A stretch of 64,000 nucleotides of DNA from Aquibium sp. ELW1220 (GTDB lineage Bacteria > Pseudomonadota > Alphaproteobacteria > Rhizobiales > Rhizobiaceae), in contig NZ_JAOAOQ010000010.1 of NCBI RefSeq assembly GCF_030398385.1, forward strand, positions 101,419 to 165,418, read 5' to 3'. Made by a program: the position numbers and the translations under genes. The notes under the pieces are model-generated. The model saw only the letters and a list, made by a program, of their open reading frames with translations. It did not search any database and had not been told where the DNA came from. Below, one piece after another: positions 25,125 through 34,461 of the stretch (positions within the stretch are counted from its first letter, which is position 1; every line of letters begins with the position of its first letter).

Positions 25125-28043
25125 CTACTGGCAGGCCTCGCAGTCGGGATCGTCGATGGCGCAGGCCTTGCCCCAGGCGGCCGCTGCCTCGATCGCCGCC
25201 GGCTCGGGAGCGGGCCTGGCCGGAGCGTGGACGATGGCGGGCGGTGCCGAAACCATGGCCTTCACCGCATTGAGCTTGCCGTCGGTGCCCTTCAGCGTCG
25301 ACTTTTCGACATGTGTCGCCGACAACGTGCGCAGGTAGTAGGTCGTCTTCAGGCCAAGCCGCCAGGCGAGCCGGTAGGCTTCGTCGAGCTTCCGGCCGGA
25401 GGGTTCGGCCATATAGAGGTTGAGCGACTGCGCCTGGTCGATCCATTTCTGCCGGGCTGCAGCGGCGCGGATGAGCCATTGCGGCTCGATCTCGAAGGCG
25501 GTGGCGTAGAGCGCCTTCAGATCGTCGGGCACGCGGTCGATCCGGCTGACCTTGCCGTCGAAGTACTTCAGGTCCGACACCATCACCTCGTCCCAGAGCC
25601 CGCGCGCCTTGAGATCGCGCACCAGATCGGCGCTGACGACGGTGAAATCGCCCGACATGTTCGCCTTGACGTAGAGCTGGCTGTAGGCCGGCTCGATCGA
25701 CTGCGAGACGCCGACGATGTTGGAGATGGTGGCCGTCGGCGCGATCGCCATGCAGTTGGAGTTGCGCATGCCGATGGACACCACGCGACGGCGTAGGCTC
25801 TTCCAGTCCAGCGTTCTGGAGCGGTCCAGTTCGACGTCGCCGTTGCGGGCGTCTTCCAGGAGGTCGAGCGAATCGATCGGCAGGATGCCCTTCGACCAGA
25901 GCGAGCCGTCGAAGCTCGGATAGCGGCCGCGCTCGGCGGCGAGATCGACGGAAGCGGAGATCGCACAATAGCTGATCGCCTCCATCGAGGTGTCGGCGAA
26001 GGCGACGGCGGCGTCCGAGGCGGCGGCCAAGCGCAGCGTCTGCAGCGCGTCCTGGAAGCCCATCAGCCCCAGGCCCACCGGGCGGTGGCGCAGGTTGGAG
26101 CGGCGCGCCTCGGGGATGGTGTAGAAGTTGATGTCGACCACGTTGTCGAGCATGCGCATGGCGGTCTTCACCGTGCGCGCCAGCCGCGCCTGGTCCAGCC
26201 CGTCGGCGGTGACGTGGGCGGCGAGGTTGACCGAGCCGAGATTGCAGACCGCCACCTCGTCGGCGCTCGTGTTGAGCGTGATCTCCGTGCACAGGTTGGA
26301 GGAATGCACCACGCCCGCATGCTGCTGCGGCGAGCGTAGGTTGCAGGCGTCCTTGAAGGTGATCCAGGGATGGCCGGTCTCGAACAGCATGGTCAGCATG
26401 CGCCGCCACAGGTCGACGGCCGCAACCCGTTTGAACACCTTGATTTCGCCGCGGTCTGCCTTGGCCTCATAAGCCTCGTAGGCCGTCTTGAACGGCTTGC
26501 CGTAGAGGTCGTGCAGGTCGGGCGTCTCGTCCGGGGAAAACAGCGTCCACTGGCCGCCGGCCTCCACCCGCTGCATGAACAGGTCGGGGATCCAGTTGGC
26601 GGTGTTCATGTCGTGGGTGCGGCGGCGGTCGTCACCGGTGTTCTTGCGCAGGTCGAGGAACTCCTCGATGTCGATGTGCCAGGTCTCGAGATAGGCGCAG
26701 ACTGCGCCCTTGCGCTTGCCGCCCTGGTTGACCGCGATGGCGGTGTCGTTGGCGACCTTGAGGAAGGGCACGATGCCCTGGCTCTCGCCGTTGGTGCCCC
26801 TGATGTGGGCGCCGAGGCCGCGCACCGGGGTCCAGTCGTTGCCGAGGCCGCCGGAGAACTTGGCGAGCAGCGCGTTGTCCTTCACCGCCTTGAAGATGCC
26901 GTCGAGATCGTCGGCCACCGTCGTCAGGAAGCAGGACGACAGTTGCGGCCGCAACGTCCCCGAATTGAACAGGGTCGGCGTCGAGGTCATGAAGTCGAAG
27001 GACGAGATGAGGTCGTAGAACGCGATGGCGTGGGCCTCACGGTCGATCTCGCGCAGCGAAAGCCCCATCGCGACGCGCATGAAGAAGGCCTGCGGCAGCT
27101 CGAACCGATGACCGCGGACATGCAGGAAATAGCGATCGTAGAGCGTCTGGAAGCCGAGATAGTCGAACTTCAGGTCACGCTCGGGCTTCAGGGCGGCCGC
27201 GATCCGGGCGAGGTCGAAGCGGGCGAGTTCCGGGTCCAGCCGTTCGTTGTCGATGCCGGCCTTCACATAGGCGCGGAAATAGTCGCCGTAGCGGTCGGCC
27301 ATCTCGGCCTGCGTGGCCTGGTCGGGGCGGCCGGCGACGAAGCTCAGCGCCTCGCGGCGCAGCTTGTCGAGCAGCAGCCGGGCGCTGACCTTGGAATAGT
27401 TCGGCTCGGTCTCCACCAGCGTCCGCGCGGCCAGGATCGGCGCCTGCGCCAGTTCGTCGAGCGAGATGCCGTCGTAGAGGTTGCGCCGCGTCTCGGCGAG
27501 GATCGCATCGGCCGCGACGCCGGGGAGACCGGCACAGGCCTCGCCGATGACGGTCGCCAGGCGACCTTCGTCCAGCGGCGCGCGCGCGCCGTCGGCGGTG
27601 GTCACATGGAGCGCCCGGGCAGGGGCGGCGGTCGGGGTCGCCGCGGCCTGCGCCCGGGCGCGTTCGCGCGTCCGCTCCTCGCGGTAGAGCACGTAGGCGC
27701 GGGCGACCTTGTGATGCTCGCCACGCATCAGCGCCAGTTCCACCTGATCCTGGACGTCCTCGATGTGGAAGACCCTTCCGGCGTCGGCGCGGCGGGCGAG
27801 ACCGGCGACGATCTGGCCGGTCAGACCGGCGACGATGTCGTGGATGCGGCGCGAAGCCGAAGCGGACTGGCCTTCCACGGCCAGGAACGCCTTCGTCAGA
27901 GCGACCGCTATCTTCGACGGGTCGAAGGGGGTGACTGAGCCATTGCGGCGGATCAGCCGGTAACCGTCGTCGGCGGTCGCGGCGGGGGGCCTGGCGAATT
28001 GGGTCGGGCTGGCTTGTCGTTCGGCAGTCGCTGTCATCATCAT
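25125..28043 (-). CDS. nrdA: Ribonucleotide reductase large (alpha) subunit, class I
   Basis: 972 residues. Reduces ribonucleoside diphosphates with the beta subunit. Two N-terminal ATP-cone-like modules are visible: 'LIRRNGSVTPFDPSKIAVAL' (about 30-50) and 'VTTADGARAPLDEGRLATVI' (about 150-170), so dATP inhibition may be complex. Catalytic-core landmarks include 'LSSCFL', 'NLCTEITLNTSADEVAVCNLGS' and 'MRNSNCMAIAPTATISNI'. The C-terminus has the redox Cys cluster (DCEACQ). Three consecutive ATGs at 28043-28035 leave the exact start open; the upstream GTG frame is inside the riboswitch leader. Preceded by a cobalamin riboswitch, followed by nrdB. Confidence 0.96.
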   Translation of the reverse strand: MMMTATAERQASPTQFARPPAATADDGYRLIRRNGSVTPFDPSKIAVALTKAFLAVEGQSASASRRIHDIVAGLTGQIVAGLARRADAGRVFHIEDVQDQVELALMRGEHHKVARAYVLYREERTRERARAQAAATPTAAPARALHVTTADGARAPLDEGRLATVIGEACAGLPGVAADAILAETRRNLYDGISLDELAQAPILAARTLVETEPNYSKVSARLLLDKLRREALSFVAGRPDQATQAEMADRYGDYFRAYVKAGIDNERLDPELARFDLARIAAALKPERDLKFDYLGFQTLYDRYFLHVRGHRFELPQAFFMRVAMGLSLREIDREAHAIAFYDLISSFDFMTSTPTLFNSGTLRPQLSSCFLTTVADDLDGIFKAVKDNALLAKFSGGLGNDWTPVRGLGAHIRGTNGESQGIVPFLKVANDTAIAVNQGGKRKGAVCAYLETWHIDIEEFLDLRKNTGDDRRRTHDMNTANWIPDLFMQRVEAGGQWTLFSPDETPDLHDLYGKPFKTAYEAYEAKADRGEIKVFKRVAAVDLWRRMLTMLFETGHPWITFKDACNLRSPQQHAGVVHSSNLCTEITLNTSADEVAVCNLGSVNLAAHVTADGLDQARLARTVKTAMRMLDNVVDINFYTIPEARRSNLRHRPVGLGLMGFQDALQTLRLAAASDAAVAFADTSMEAISYCAISASVDLAAERGRYPSFDGSLWSKGILPIDSLDLLEDARNGDVELDRSRTLDWKSLRRRVVSIGMRNSNCMAIAPTATISNIVGVSQSIEPAYSQLYVKANMSGDFTVVSADLVRDLKARGLWDEVMVSDLKYFDGKVSRIDRVPDDLKALYATAFEIEPQWLIRAAAARQKWIDQAQSLNLYMAEPSGRKLDEAYRLAWRLGLKTTYYLRTLSATHVEKSTLKGTDGKLNAVKAMVSAPPAIVHAPARPAPEPAAIEAAAAWGKACAIDDPDCEACQ

Positions 28044-28148
28044 CCCCGATGCGCTGGGGACGGAGAGCAGGCGGACGCATGCGGGAATCCGGACGCCATA
28101 AGGCGACCGGAGCAAGCGAACCACCGGGACACCCCGCCCGTGGACGTT

Positions 28149-28334
28149 CTTGGTGTCGCGGCAGGTCTCCTGGCTCGCAGGTCGTCGCTGCTGTCTGCCT
28201 TCCCAGCGCCCGAAGGCGCCAGTGGCTCTGCGTGACAGCAGCTCTCTGCTTACAGTTGCGGGGGCAGCGCCGGCATCGCACCGGCTTCCCTCTTGGCTCT
28301 CGATCTTGCGATTCGAGAGACCGTGACCACCAAG
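28149..28334 (-). promoter_or_regulatory. Cobalamin (adenosylcobalamin) riboswitch upstream of nrdA
   Basis: On the minus strand the leader contains, in order, a closing stem CTTGGTG (28334-28328), 'GGGAAGCCGGTGCGATGCCGG', 'GCTGCCCCCGCAACTGTAAG', 'GAGCCACTGG', 'GGGAAGGC', and the B12 box AGCCAGGAGACCTGCC (28175-28160), closed by CACCAAG (28155-28149). These are the conserved blocks of the cobalamin riboswitch. About 105 nt separate it from the nrdA start, room for a terminator or RBS-sequestering switch. High cobalamin is expected to lower nrdAB expression. Confidence 0.95.
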
Positions 28335-28404
28335 TCTTGTGTCCTGGAGGGGGTGGATGTCAATCGCTTGAGTGAATGCAGCTTTGGATTGCAGCCGTGG
28401 CGGC

Positions 28405-28857
28405 TCAGTCCTCGGCGAGGATCGCCTCGATCCGGCGCATCTGCTCGCCGAGCATGTCGCAGTCGCGCGGCGAGGACTGCGCCATCACCTTGTCGATCAG
28501 CGCGGTGTAGACGGCGAGCGCCTCCATCAGCAGCGCCTCGCCCTGCGGGGTCAGCGTCAGCCGCATCACCCGCTTGTCGCTCAAGTCGTTCTCGCGGCGC
28601 AGCAGGCCCTGCTTCTCCAGCTGCGGCAGGAGCATGGTGATGTTCGACCGCCCGACCAGCAGCTTGCGCGCGAGATCGTGCTGCGACATGCCGGGATGCC
28701 GGTAGAGGTTCATCAGCATGTCGAGCTGCGCCAGCTTGAGGTCGAAGGGCGCCAGCGCCTTGGTCAGTGCGCGCACCACCGCCTTCTCGGCGCGCACGAC
28801 GGCGATCCAGTTGCGAAAGCGCGGGTTGTCCCACGGAAGGTCTTGTTTTTTGTTCAT
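28405..28857 (-). CDS. MarR-family transcriptional regulator
   Basis: 150 residues with the MarR winged helix: 'LAQLDMLMNLYRHPGMSQHDLARKLLVGRSNITMLLPQLEKQGLL' (about 60-105) and the wing 'RENDLSDKRVMRLTLTPQG'. The ATG at 28857 lies inside the first of two GTTCA-N3-TTGAAC repeats, so the protein probably represses its own gene and the divergent hydrolase gene at 28905. A longer frame to 28914 is not used because it would cross both operators. Confidence 0.9.
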   Translation of the reverse strand: MNKKQDLPWDNPRFRNWIAVVRAEKAVVRALTKALAPFDLKLAQLDMLMNLYRHPGMSQHDLARKLLVGRSNITMLLPQLEKQGLLRRENDLSDKRVMRLTLTPQGEALLMEALAVYTALIDKVMAQSSPRDCDMLGEQMRRIEAILAED

Positions 28858-28886
28858 GCTTGAACTAATAATGTTCACGATTGAAC
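28852..28886. promoter_or_regulatory. Double MarR-type operator (two GTTCA-N3-TTGAAC repeats)
   Basis: GTTCATGCTTGAAC at 28852-28865 and GTTCACGATTGAAC at 28873-28886, centres 21 bp apart (two helical turns). They fill the 47-bp gap between the divergent marR and hydrolase starts, an arrangement typical of MarR autorepression. Confidence 0.8.
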
Positions 28887-28904
28887 GAATTTCGGATTCC
28901 CACC

Positions 28905-29816
28905 ATGGCATCATTTCCGCTGAGTGTCATCCGTTCCACGTTCCGGGTGGCGGACCACCTCGCGCCCGTGCTCGCCGGCCGCGCCGCCTTCGAACTGTTC
29001 TGCCGCACGCCCAATCCGGCAAAGCTCACCGAAAAGGAGCGCGCAGCCGTGGCGCAGGCGGCTCCCTTCATGGCGGAGGCCAGGCATCATCGCCTGCCGA
29101 TCCGCTCCGGCCACGTCGTGGCGCATGACTTCCGGCCGCCGGCGGGCACGCCGTTCCGGCGCACGGTGCTCGTCCTGCATGGCTGGCGCTCGCGCACGGA
29201 GCACATGGCGGCGCTGGTTGACGCACTGCGCCGCGCCGGCTCACGGGTGGTCGCGCTCGACCTGCCGGGGCACGGTGTCTCGTCGGGACGGCGCCTGACG
29301 ATGGCCAACGCCGTCGAGGCCGTCAGCGCGGCGGGCGACTGGTTCGGCCCCTTCGCGGCGGTCGTCGGCCATTCCTTCGGCGGGGCCGTGGCGGTCAACG
29401 CCGTCACCGGCTCGATCCCGCGCTTCGCCCCCATCGCCGCCGACCGGCTGGTGCTGATCTCCGCACCCAATTCGATGCCGGCCTTCTTCGCCGATTTCGG
29501 CCGCATGCTGTCGCTGGGGCCGCGCGCGCAGACGGCGCTGTTCGATCACGTCGAGCGGGTGGCCGGCCGGCCGCTGGAACGCTTCGTGGGCGCCAACCAG
29601 CTGGCGGAGGTGGAAGTGCCGACGCTGGTCATCCATGCGCCCGACGACAAGGAGGTCTCGGCGGAAGATGCGAAAGCCTATGCGGCGGCCGGACGGCACG
29701 TGCAGCTCGTCTGGGCGCCGGGGCTCGGCCACCGGCGGATCGTCGCGGGGCCGGGTGTTCTGGCGGAACTGTCGGGCTTCGTGGCCGGCGCGACGGATCT
29801 CTCCGCCGTCCACTGA
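28905..29816 (+). CDS. Alpha/beta hydrolase
   Basis: 303 residues. Triad layout: 'LHGWRSRTEHM' oxyanion region, 'LDLPGHGVSSG', nucleophile Ser in GHSFGG (about 165-170), acid in 'HAPDDKEV', and His in 'PGLGHRRIV'. ATG 28905 is preferred over the TTG at 28881 because the latter sits inside the second MarR operator. Divergently controlled with marR, so it may detoxify the MarR ligand, for example an ester or acyl phenol. Ends 4 nt from the convergent rhodanese gene. Confidence 0.88.
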   Translation: MASFPLSVIRSTFRVADHLAPVLAGRAAFELFCRTPNPAKLTEKERAAVAQAAPFMAEARHHRLPIRSGHVVAHDFRPPAGTPFRRTVLVLHGWRSRTEHMAALVDALRRAGSRVVALDLPGHGVSSGRRLTMANAVEAVSAAGDWFGPFAAVVGHSFGGAVAVNAVTGSIPRFAPIAADRLVLISAPNSMPAFFADFGRMLSLGPRAQTALFDHVERVAGRPLERFVGANQLAEVEVPTLVIHAPDDKEVSAEDAKAYAAAGRHVQLVWAPGLGHRRIVAGPGVLAELSGFVAGATDLSAVH

Positions 29817-29820
29817 GATC

Positions 29821-30222
29821 TCAGGGCTTCGGCTTGCCGGGATCGTGCGGCATGCCGGCTTCCTTCCAGGCCGAGAAGCCGCCTTCGACGTGGCTGACAC
29901 GCTCGAGCCCCATCTCGAGCGCGGTCCTTGCGGCGAGCGCGGAGCGCCAGCCGCCGGCGCAGAAGAACACGAAGTGCTTGTCCGAGGAGAAGATCTCCTT
30001 GTGATACGGGCTCTCCGGGTCGATCCAGAACTCCAGCATGCCGCGCGGGCAGTGGACCGCGCCGGCCATGCGCCCCTCGCGGTCGAGTTCGCGCGGATCG
30101 CGCAGATCGATGAAGGCGACGTCCTCGCGGCCGAGCAGTTCCGCGGCGGCGGCCGGGGCCAGGGCCTCGACCATGGCGTTCGCCTCCGCCAGCAGATCCT
30201 TGTAGCCCTTCTTCGCCGTCAT
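29821..30222 (-). CDS. Rhodanese-domain protein
   Basis: 133 residues, a single rhodanese fold with active-site Cys88 in 'FFCAGGWRSALAA', so sulfur transfer is possible. 'AFIDLRDPRELDREGRMAGAVHCPRG' is the conserved first half. The active-site loop is C-A-G-G-W-R-S, the single-domain type seen in many Rhizobiales. Located 23 nt downstream of the L,D-transpeptidase gene on the same strand's opposite reading end, so it may be co-transcribed with it. Substrate unknown. Confidence 0.9.
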   Translation of the reverse strand: MTAKKGYKDLLAEANAMVEALAPAAAAELLGREDVAFIDLRDPRELDREGRMAGAVHCPRGMLEFWIDPESPYHKEIFSSDKHFVFFCAGGWRSALAARTALEMGLERVSHVEGGFSAWKEAGMPHDPGKPKP

Positions 30223-30245
30223 GCGTTTTTCTCCGCGCGTCCCCG

Positions 30246-30869
30246 TCAGTGCCGGACGACGACCCTCGTGCCCACGTTCACCTGGCTGTAGAGGTGGACG
30301 ACATCGTCGTTTGCCATGCGGATGCAGCCCGACGACATCGCCTGGCCGATCGTCCAGGGCTGGTTGGTGCCATGGATCCGGTACATCGTCGACCCGATGT
30401 AGAGCGCCCGGGCGCCCAGCGGATTGTTGGGACCGCCCGGCATGTAGGCCGGCAGCTTGCGGCCCTTGGCGGCCTCCCGGCGGATCATCTGCGGGGGAGG
30501 CGTCCAGCCCGGCCATTCGGCCTTGCGGGTGATGCGGTTGGAGCCCGCCCAGGTGAAGCCGTCGCGGCCGACGCCGACGCCGTACTTGATCGCCCGGCCG
30601 TTGCCCAGCGTGTAGTAGAGGCGGCGCTCGGAGGTGTCGACGATGATGGTGTTGGGGCCGTGCGGCCCGTCGTAACGCACGGTCTGGCGCGGGATCGGCG
30701 ACTGGTTCGACATGCGCTGGGTGCCGGCGCCCGGGCGGTCGTGGCCGCCGCGGATCACCCTCTGCCAGAAGGTTTCGGCCTCAGCGGGCGCGACTGCCAG
30801 CGGCAGGCCGAGGCTCAGCGTCATCACCGCTGCGAAGACGGCGGCAAGTCGAAATCCGATCTGTCTCAT
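30246..30869 (-). CDS. Periplasmic L,D-transpeptidase (YkuD domain)
   Basis: 207 residues with a signal peptide (about 1-31, ending ...APAEAE). The YkuD catalytic motif is His166 in YRIHGTN and Cys182 in SSGCIRM with 16-residue spacing. It makes 3-3 cross-links in peptidoglycan or attaches proteins to it; Rhizobiales carry many paralogues. ATG 30869 is chosen since it starts the signal peptide; the longer frame to 30923 adds only charged residues. Confidence 0.93.
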   Translation of the reverse strand: MRQIGFRLAAVFAAVMTLSLGLPLAVAPAEAETFWQRVIRGGHDRPGAGTQRMSNQSPIPRQTVRYDGPHGPNTIIVDTSERRLYYTLGNGRAIKYGVGVGRDGFTWAGSNRITRKAEWPGWTPPPQMIRREAAKGRKLPAYMPGGPNNPLGARALYIGSTMYRIHGTNQPWTIGQAMSSGCIRMANDDVVHLYSQVNVGTRVVVRH

Positions 30870-31003
30870 GGTTCCCCTCTCTCGTCGTTGTCCGGAGATT
30901 ATCAGTCGAGCGCGAACGCTCAACAGACATTAAACCCGGTAACGGAAGGGTTACTGCGAGATATTTCACGCGCGCGGCGTGCGGCCGTCCGGCCCGCCGA
31001 CTG

Positions 31004-32623
31004 TCAGCCGAGATTGAGCTCCTTGAAGAAGTCGTTGCCCTTGTCGTCGATGACGATGAAGGCGGGGAAATCGACCACTTCGATCCGCCACACCGCCTCC
31101 ATGCCGAGTTCTGGATATTCCAGCACCTCGACCTTCTTGATGCAGTCCTGCGCCAGCCGGGCGGCAGGGCCGCCGATCGAGCCGAGGTAGAAGCCGCCAT
31201 GCGTCCCGCAGGCCTCGCGCACCTGGCGCGAGCGGTTGCCCTTGGCCAGCATCACCATCGACCCGCCGAAGGACTGGAACTGGTCGACATAGCTGTCCAT
31301 CCGGCCCGCCGTCGTCGGCCCGAAGGATCCGGAGGCGTAGCCGGCGGGCGTCTTGGCCGGGCCGGCATAGTAGACCGGGTGGTTCTTCATGTAGTCGGGC
31401 ATGCCTTCGCCGCGCTCCAGCCGCTCGCGGATCTTGGCATGGGCGATGTCGCGCGCAACGACGATGGTTCCCGTCAGCGACAGACGCGTCTTCACAGGAT
31501 GCTGCGACAGCGTGGCGAGGATCTCCGCCATCGGCCGGTTCAGGTCCACCTGGACGACGTGCGCGGTCAGCTTCTCCTCGTCGATGTCGGGCATGTAGCG
31601 GGCCGGATTGGTCTCGAGTTCCTCGATATAGACGCCGTCCTTCGTGATCTTGCCCAGCGCCTGGCGGTCGGCCGAGCAGGAGACGCCGAGGCCGATCGGC
31701 AGCGAGGCGCCGTGGCGGGGCAGGCGGATGACGCGCACGTCGTGGCAGAAATATTTCCCGCCGAACTGCGCGCCGACGCCCATCTGCTGCGTCAGGCGGT
31801 GGATTTCGGCCTCCATCGCCACGTCGCGGAAGGCGTGGCCGTCCTCCGAACCCTCGGTCGGCAGGCCGTCGAGGTAGCGGGTCGAGGCGAGCTTGACGGT
31901 CTTCAGGTTCATCTCGGCCGAGGTGCCGCCGATGACGATGGCGAGGTGGTAGGGCGGGCAGGCGGCGGTGCCGAGCGTCAGGATCTTCTCCTTCAGGAAG
32001 TCGATCATGCGGTCGTGCGTCATCAGCGACGGCGTGCCCTGGTAGAGGAAGGTCTTGTTGGCCGAGCCACCGCCCTTGGCCACGAACAGGAACTTGTAGG
32101 CGTCCTCGCCCTCCTCGTAGATGTCGATCTGCGCCGGCAAATTGTTCCTCGTGTTCTTCTCCTGGAACATCGAGAGCGGCGCGAGCTGCGAATAGCGCAG
32201 GTTCTTGCGCTCATAGGCGTCGAGCACGCCCTGGCCCAGCGCTGCCGCGTCGCCGCCTTCGGTCCAGACGCGGCGGCCTTTCTTGCCCATGATGATCGCC
32301 GTGCCGGTGTCCTGGCACATCGGCAGGATGCCGCCGGCGGCGATGTTGGCATTCTTCAGGAGGTCGTAGGCCACGAAGCGGTCGTTGTCGGTCGCCTCCG
32401 GGTCTTCGAGGATCGACGCCAGCTGCCGCAGGTGGCCGGGGCGCAAGAGGTGGTTGATGTCGGCGAAGGCCGTCTCCGACAGGAGCCGCAGCGCCTCGGG
32501 TTCGACGACGAGGACGTCCTGGCCCCTGAATGTCTCGACGGCCACGTGGTCGGAGGTGAGCTTGCGATAGGGCGTCTGGTCGGGCGCCAAGGGGAAGAGG
32601 TCGGCGAGAACCGGCTCGGTCAC
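31004..32623 (-). CDS. fumA: Class I fumarate hydratase ([4Fe-4S])
   Basis: 539 residues, close to the usual 540-550. Interconverts fumarate and malate in the TCA cycle using an oxygen-sensitive Fe-S cluster. Candidate cluster Cys residues are in 'LPMCQDTGT', '[14 protein letters not shown]' and 'GVSCSADRQ'. The C-terminal beta domain begins near '[19 protein letters not shown]'. The GTG at 32623 follows AGGAG at 8-nt spacing; a longer frame to 32686 has no such site. Single-gene transcription unit with a palindromic repeat upstream. Confidence 0.95.
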   Translation of the reverse strand: MTEPVLADLFPLAPDQTPYRKLTSDHVAVETFRGQDVLVVEPEALRLLSETAFADINHLLRPGHLRQLASILEDPEATDNDRFVAYDLLKNANIAAGGILPMCQDTGTAIIMGKKGRRVWTEGGDAAALGQGVLDAYERKNLRYSQLAPLSMFQEKNTRNNLPAQIDIYEEGEDAYKFLFVAKGGGSANKTFLYQGTPSLMTHDRMIDFLKEKILTLGTAACPPYHLAIVIGGTSAEMNLKTVKLASTRYLDGLPTEGSEDGHAFRDVAMEAEIHRLTQQMGVGAQFGGKYFCHDVRVIRLPRHGASLPIGLGVSCSADRQALGKITKDGVYIEELETNPARYMPDIDEEKLTAHVVQVDLNRPMAEILATLSQHPVKTRLSLTGTIVVARDIAHAKIRERLERGEGMPDYMKNHPVYYAGPAKTPAGYASGSFGPTTAGRMDSYVDQFQSFGGSMVMLAKGNRSRQVREACGTHGGFYLGSIGGPAARLAQDCIKKVEVLEYPELGMEAVWRIEVVDFPAFIVIDDKGNDFFKELNLG

Positions 32624-32725
32624 GTTCGGGCTCCTGGCTGGAACGAAAGGCAGCGCCGTTGTAGCGGCGCCGCCTGAAAAGTCCATCGGAAGGGGTGGTA
32701 TCGAAGGGAGGTTGCGGCAGGCCGA

Positions 32726-32957
32726 GGCGCGGACGTCACGGCCCGTCGCGCCCCCTCTGGCCTGCCGGCCATCTCCCCCACACGGGGGGAGATCGGCAGC
32801 TTCGGTCTCGGCGCCCGTCCAACGACGTCGGCTGTTGTCGAAGGCGGCGGAGCACGTGATCTCCCCCCTCGTGGGGGGTCCGAAGGACGGGCGAGACCGG
32901 TGGTTCGCCCCGCCCGGCAGGGCAGAGGGGGGCGCGACGTGGTGCGACGTCCGCGCC
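32726..32957. repeat. 232-bp palindromic intergenic element
   Basis: Bounded by a perfect 12-bp inverted repeat GGCGCGGACGTC (32726-32737) and GACGTCCGCGCC (32946-32957). Inside are nested inverted tracts CGTCGCGCCCCCTCTG / CAGAGGGGGGCGCGACG and two hairpins of the form ATCTCCCCCC...GGGGGGAGAT. No coding content. It resembles the element between nrdA and nrdB in style but not in sequence, and fills most of the 383-bp gap between fumA and the next hydrolase gene. Confidence 0.8.
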
Positions 32958-33006
32958 TGCGCACCCGGCCTGCCGCGAGCCCCTCGACCGCCGCCCGCCT
33001 AAACCC

Positions 33007-34323
33007 TCACTGCGCGGCCGGCTCCGCGTGCATCAGGCTCAGGCCCTTTGCGGTGCGGTTGCCGAAGCCCTTCCAGTAGCTGTGCTCGGGCTTGAGGCTC
33101 TTGTCCTCGTTGACCGCCCAGACGCCGTCCTGCGCGTTCTCGACCAGGTCGAGATAGGGGTCCATGGCCGCGTCGCCCTTCAGGTGCCTGCCGAGGAAGA
33201 CGGTGGCGAAGTGCTGGGCGATGTTGTTCATCCGCACCGTGTCCCACACCGGGTCGGCATAGTGGTCGAAGGGCGCCCAGCCGAGCTTTTCCGAGACGGT
33301 CCAGGATTCGGCCGGCGCCGGCATCGGGGCGGCGGCATTGTGGTTGGCGTTCTCGAAGGTGAGCAGATAGCGGTCGGCATTGATGGCGCCCTCGTAGATC
33401 GCCTTGACGCCTTTCTCGTAGCCCGACACGTCGTCGACGCTGCCGGCCACGAAGAACATCGGGATCTCGATGCCCTTCAGGCCCTCGGCATCCCAGAAGC
33501 CGCGCTCCATGCCCCAGGGGGCGAAGGCGATGGCCGCCTTGTAGCGCGCGTCGGGCAGGCTCTCATGGCTTTCCGAGCCGGCGAGATGGATGCCGAGCGT
33601 GCCGTCCGGCGCGCCCCAGGCAAAGTCGACCGAAGCCTGCGTGACGCCGCCGCCGGCGGTGATGACCGCACCGTAGCCGCCCATCGAATAGCCGACGAGG
33701 CCGGCGTTCGAGGCGTCGACGACGCCGGAGAGGAAGCTCGACGCGTCGGCCGAGAGCCGCGCCATCTCGTTCAGCACGAAGATCTGGTCGAGCGAGCGGT
33801 TGACCAGCGTGGAGCCGAACTTGCCCTGGTCGTTGTAGGTGGAATCGGTGTGGTCGATCGAAGCGACGACGTAACCCTTGGTGGCAAGATTTTCCGCCAA
33901 ATGGCTGAGCAGGAATCGATTTCCCGGATAGCCGTGCGAGATCACCACCAGCGGCCAGGCGCCGGTGGCAGCCTTTTTCGGCGCGGCGTCGCGCACGGCG
34001 CGGCCCTTCAGCGAAACCTGCGTGACCCCGTCGCGGAGGAACACGCCCTCGTAGGTGCCGCCGACGGCTTCACCCTCGGCCGGGTACCAGATCTCGACGG
34101 TCAGGGGCCGGTCGTAGCGCGGGTGGTCCTTGCCGGCCTCGACGTTGAGGATGTCGACCTGGTCCTTGTGGACGAGATCGAGCGTGCGCACGCCGATGGC
34201 GTTCGGGCCCGGAGCGGCAAGTTCCGGCGCGTCGGGGCGCACCTGATCGATTCGATTGTCCTGTGCCATGGCATTCGTGCCAAGCACGCAGGCGGCCGCT
34301 GCGGCAAGCCATATCTTCTTCAT
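33007..34323 (-). CDS. Secreted alpha/beta hydrolase (PAF-acetylhydrolase / dienelactone-hydrolase-like)
   Basis: 438 residues with a signal peptide (about 1-20, ...GTNAMAQ). The core is 'LTVEIWYPAEGE', 'LVVISHGYPGNRFLLSHLAENLATKGYVVASIDHTDS', nucleophile Ser in GYSMGGYG (about 212-219), acid in 'AGSVDDVSGY', and His in 'FENANHNAA'. This is the layout of large periplasmic esterases with a lid insertion. The ATG at 34323 follows GGGAGAAG. It lies near a second hydrolase gene and an AraC-type regulator but is separated from them by 138 bp. Confidence 0.88.
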   Translation of the reverse strand: MKKIWLAAAAACVLGTNAMAQDNRIDQVRPDAPELAAPGPNAIGVRTLDLVHKDQVDILNVEAGKDHPRYDRPLTVEIWYPAEGEAVGGTYEGVFLRDGVTQVSLKGRAVRDAAPKKAATGAWPLVVISHGYPGNRFLLSHLAENLATKGYVVASIDHTDSTYNDQGKFGSTLVNRSLDQIFVLNEMARLSADASSFLSGVVDASNAGLVGYSMGGYGAVITAGGGVTQASVDFAWGAPDGTLGIHLAGSESHESLPDARYKAAIAFAPWGMERGFWDAEGLKGIEIPMFFVAGSVDDVSGYEKGVKAIYEGAINADRYLLTFENANHNAAAPMPAPAESWTVSEKLGWAPFDHYADPVWDTVRMNNIAQHFATVFLGRHLKGDAAMDPYLDLVENAQDGVWAVNEDKSLKPEHSYWKGFGNRTAKGLSLMHAEPAAQ

Positions 34324-34461
34324 TGTTTCTTCTCCCGTTCGCCGAGGTGCGCAGTCGTTGGCATCGACGTGCGGGTAGCGTGCGTTTTCGACAGGTGGAT
34401 GACAAGCCGGAAAACGCACGCTGCGGGGCGCAGCGGCACGCGCGCGCCGCTGCGCGGAAAA

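Noticed and set aside
28141..28400. Short plus-strand frames in the nrdA leader
   Set aside because: They run antisense through the cobalamin riboswitch and have no coding signature.
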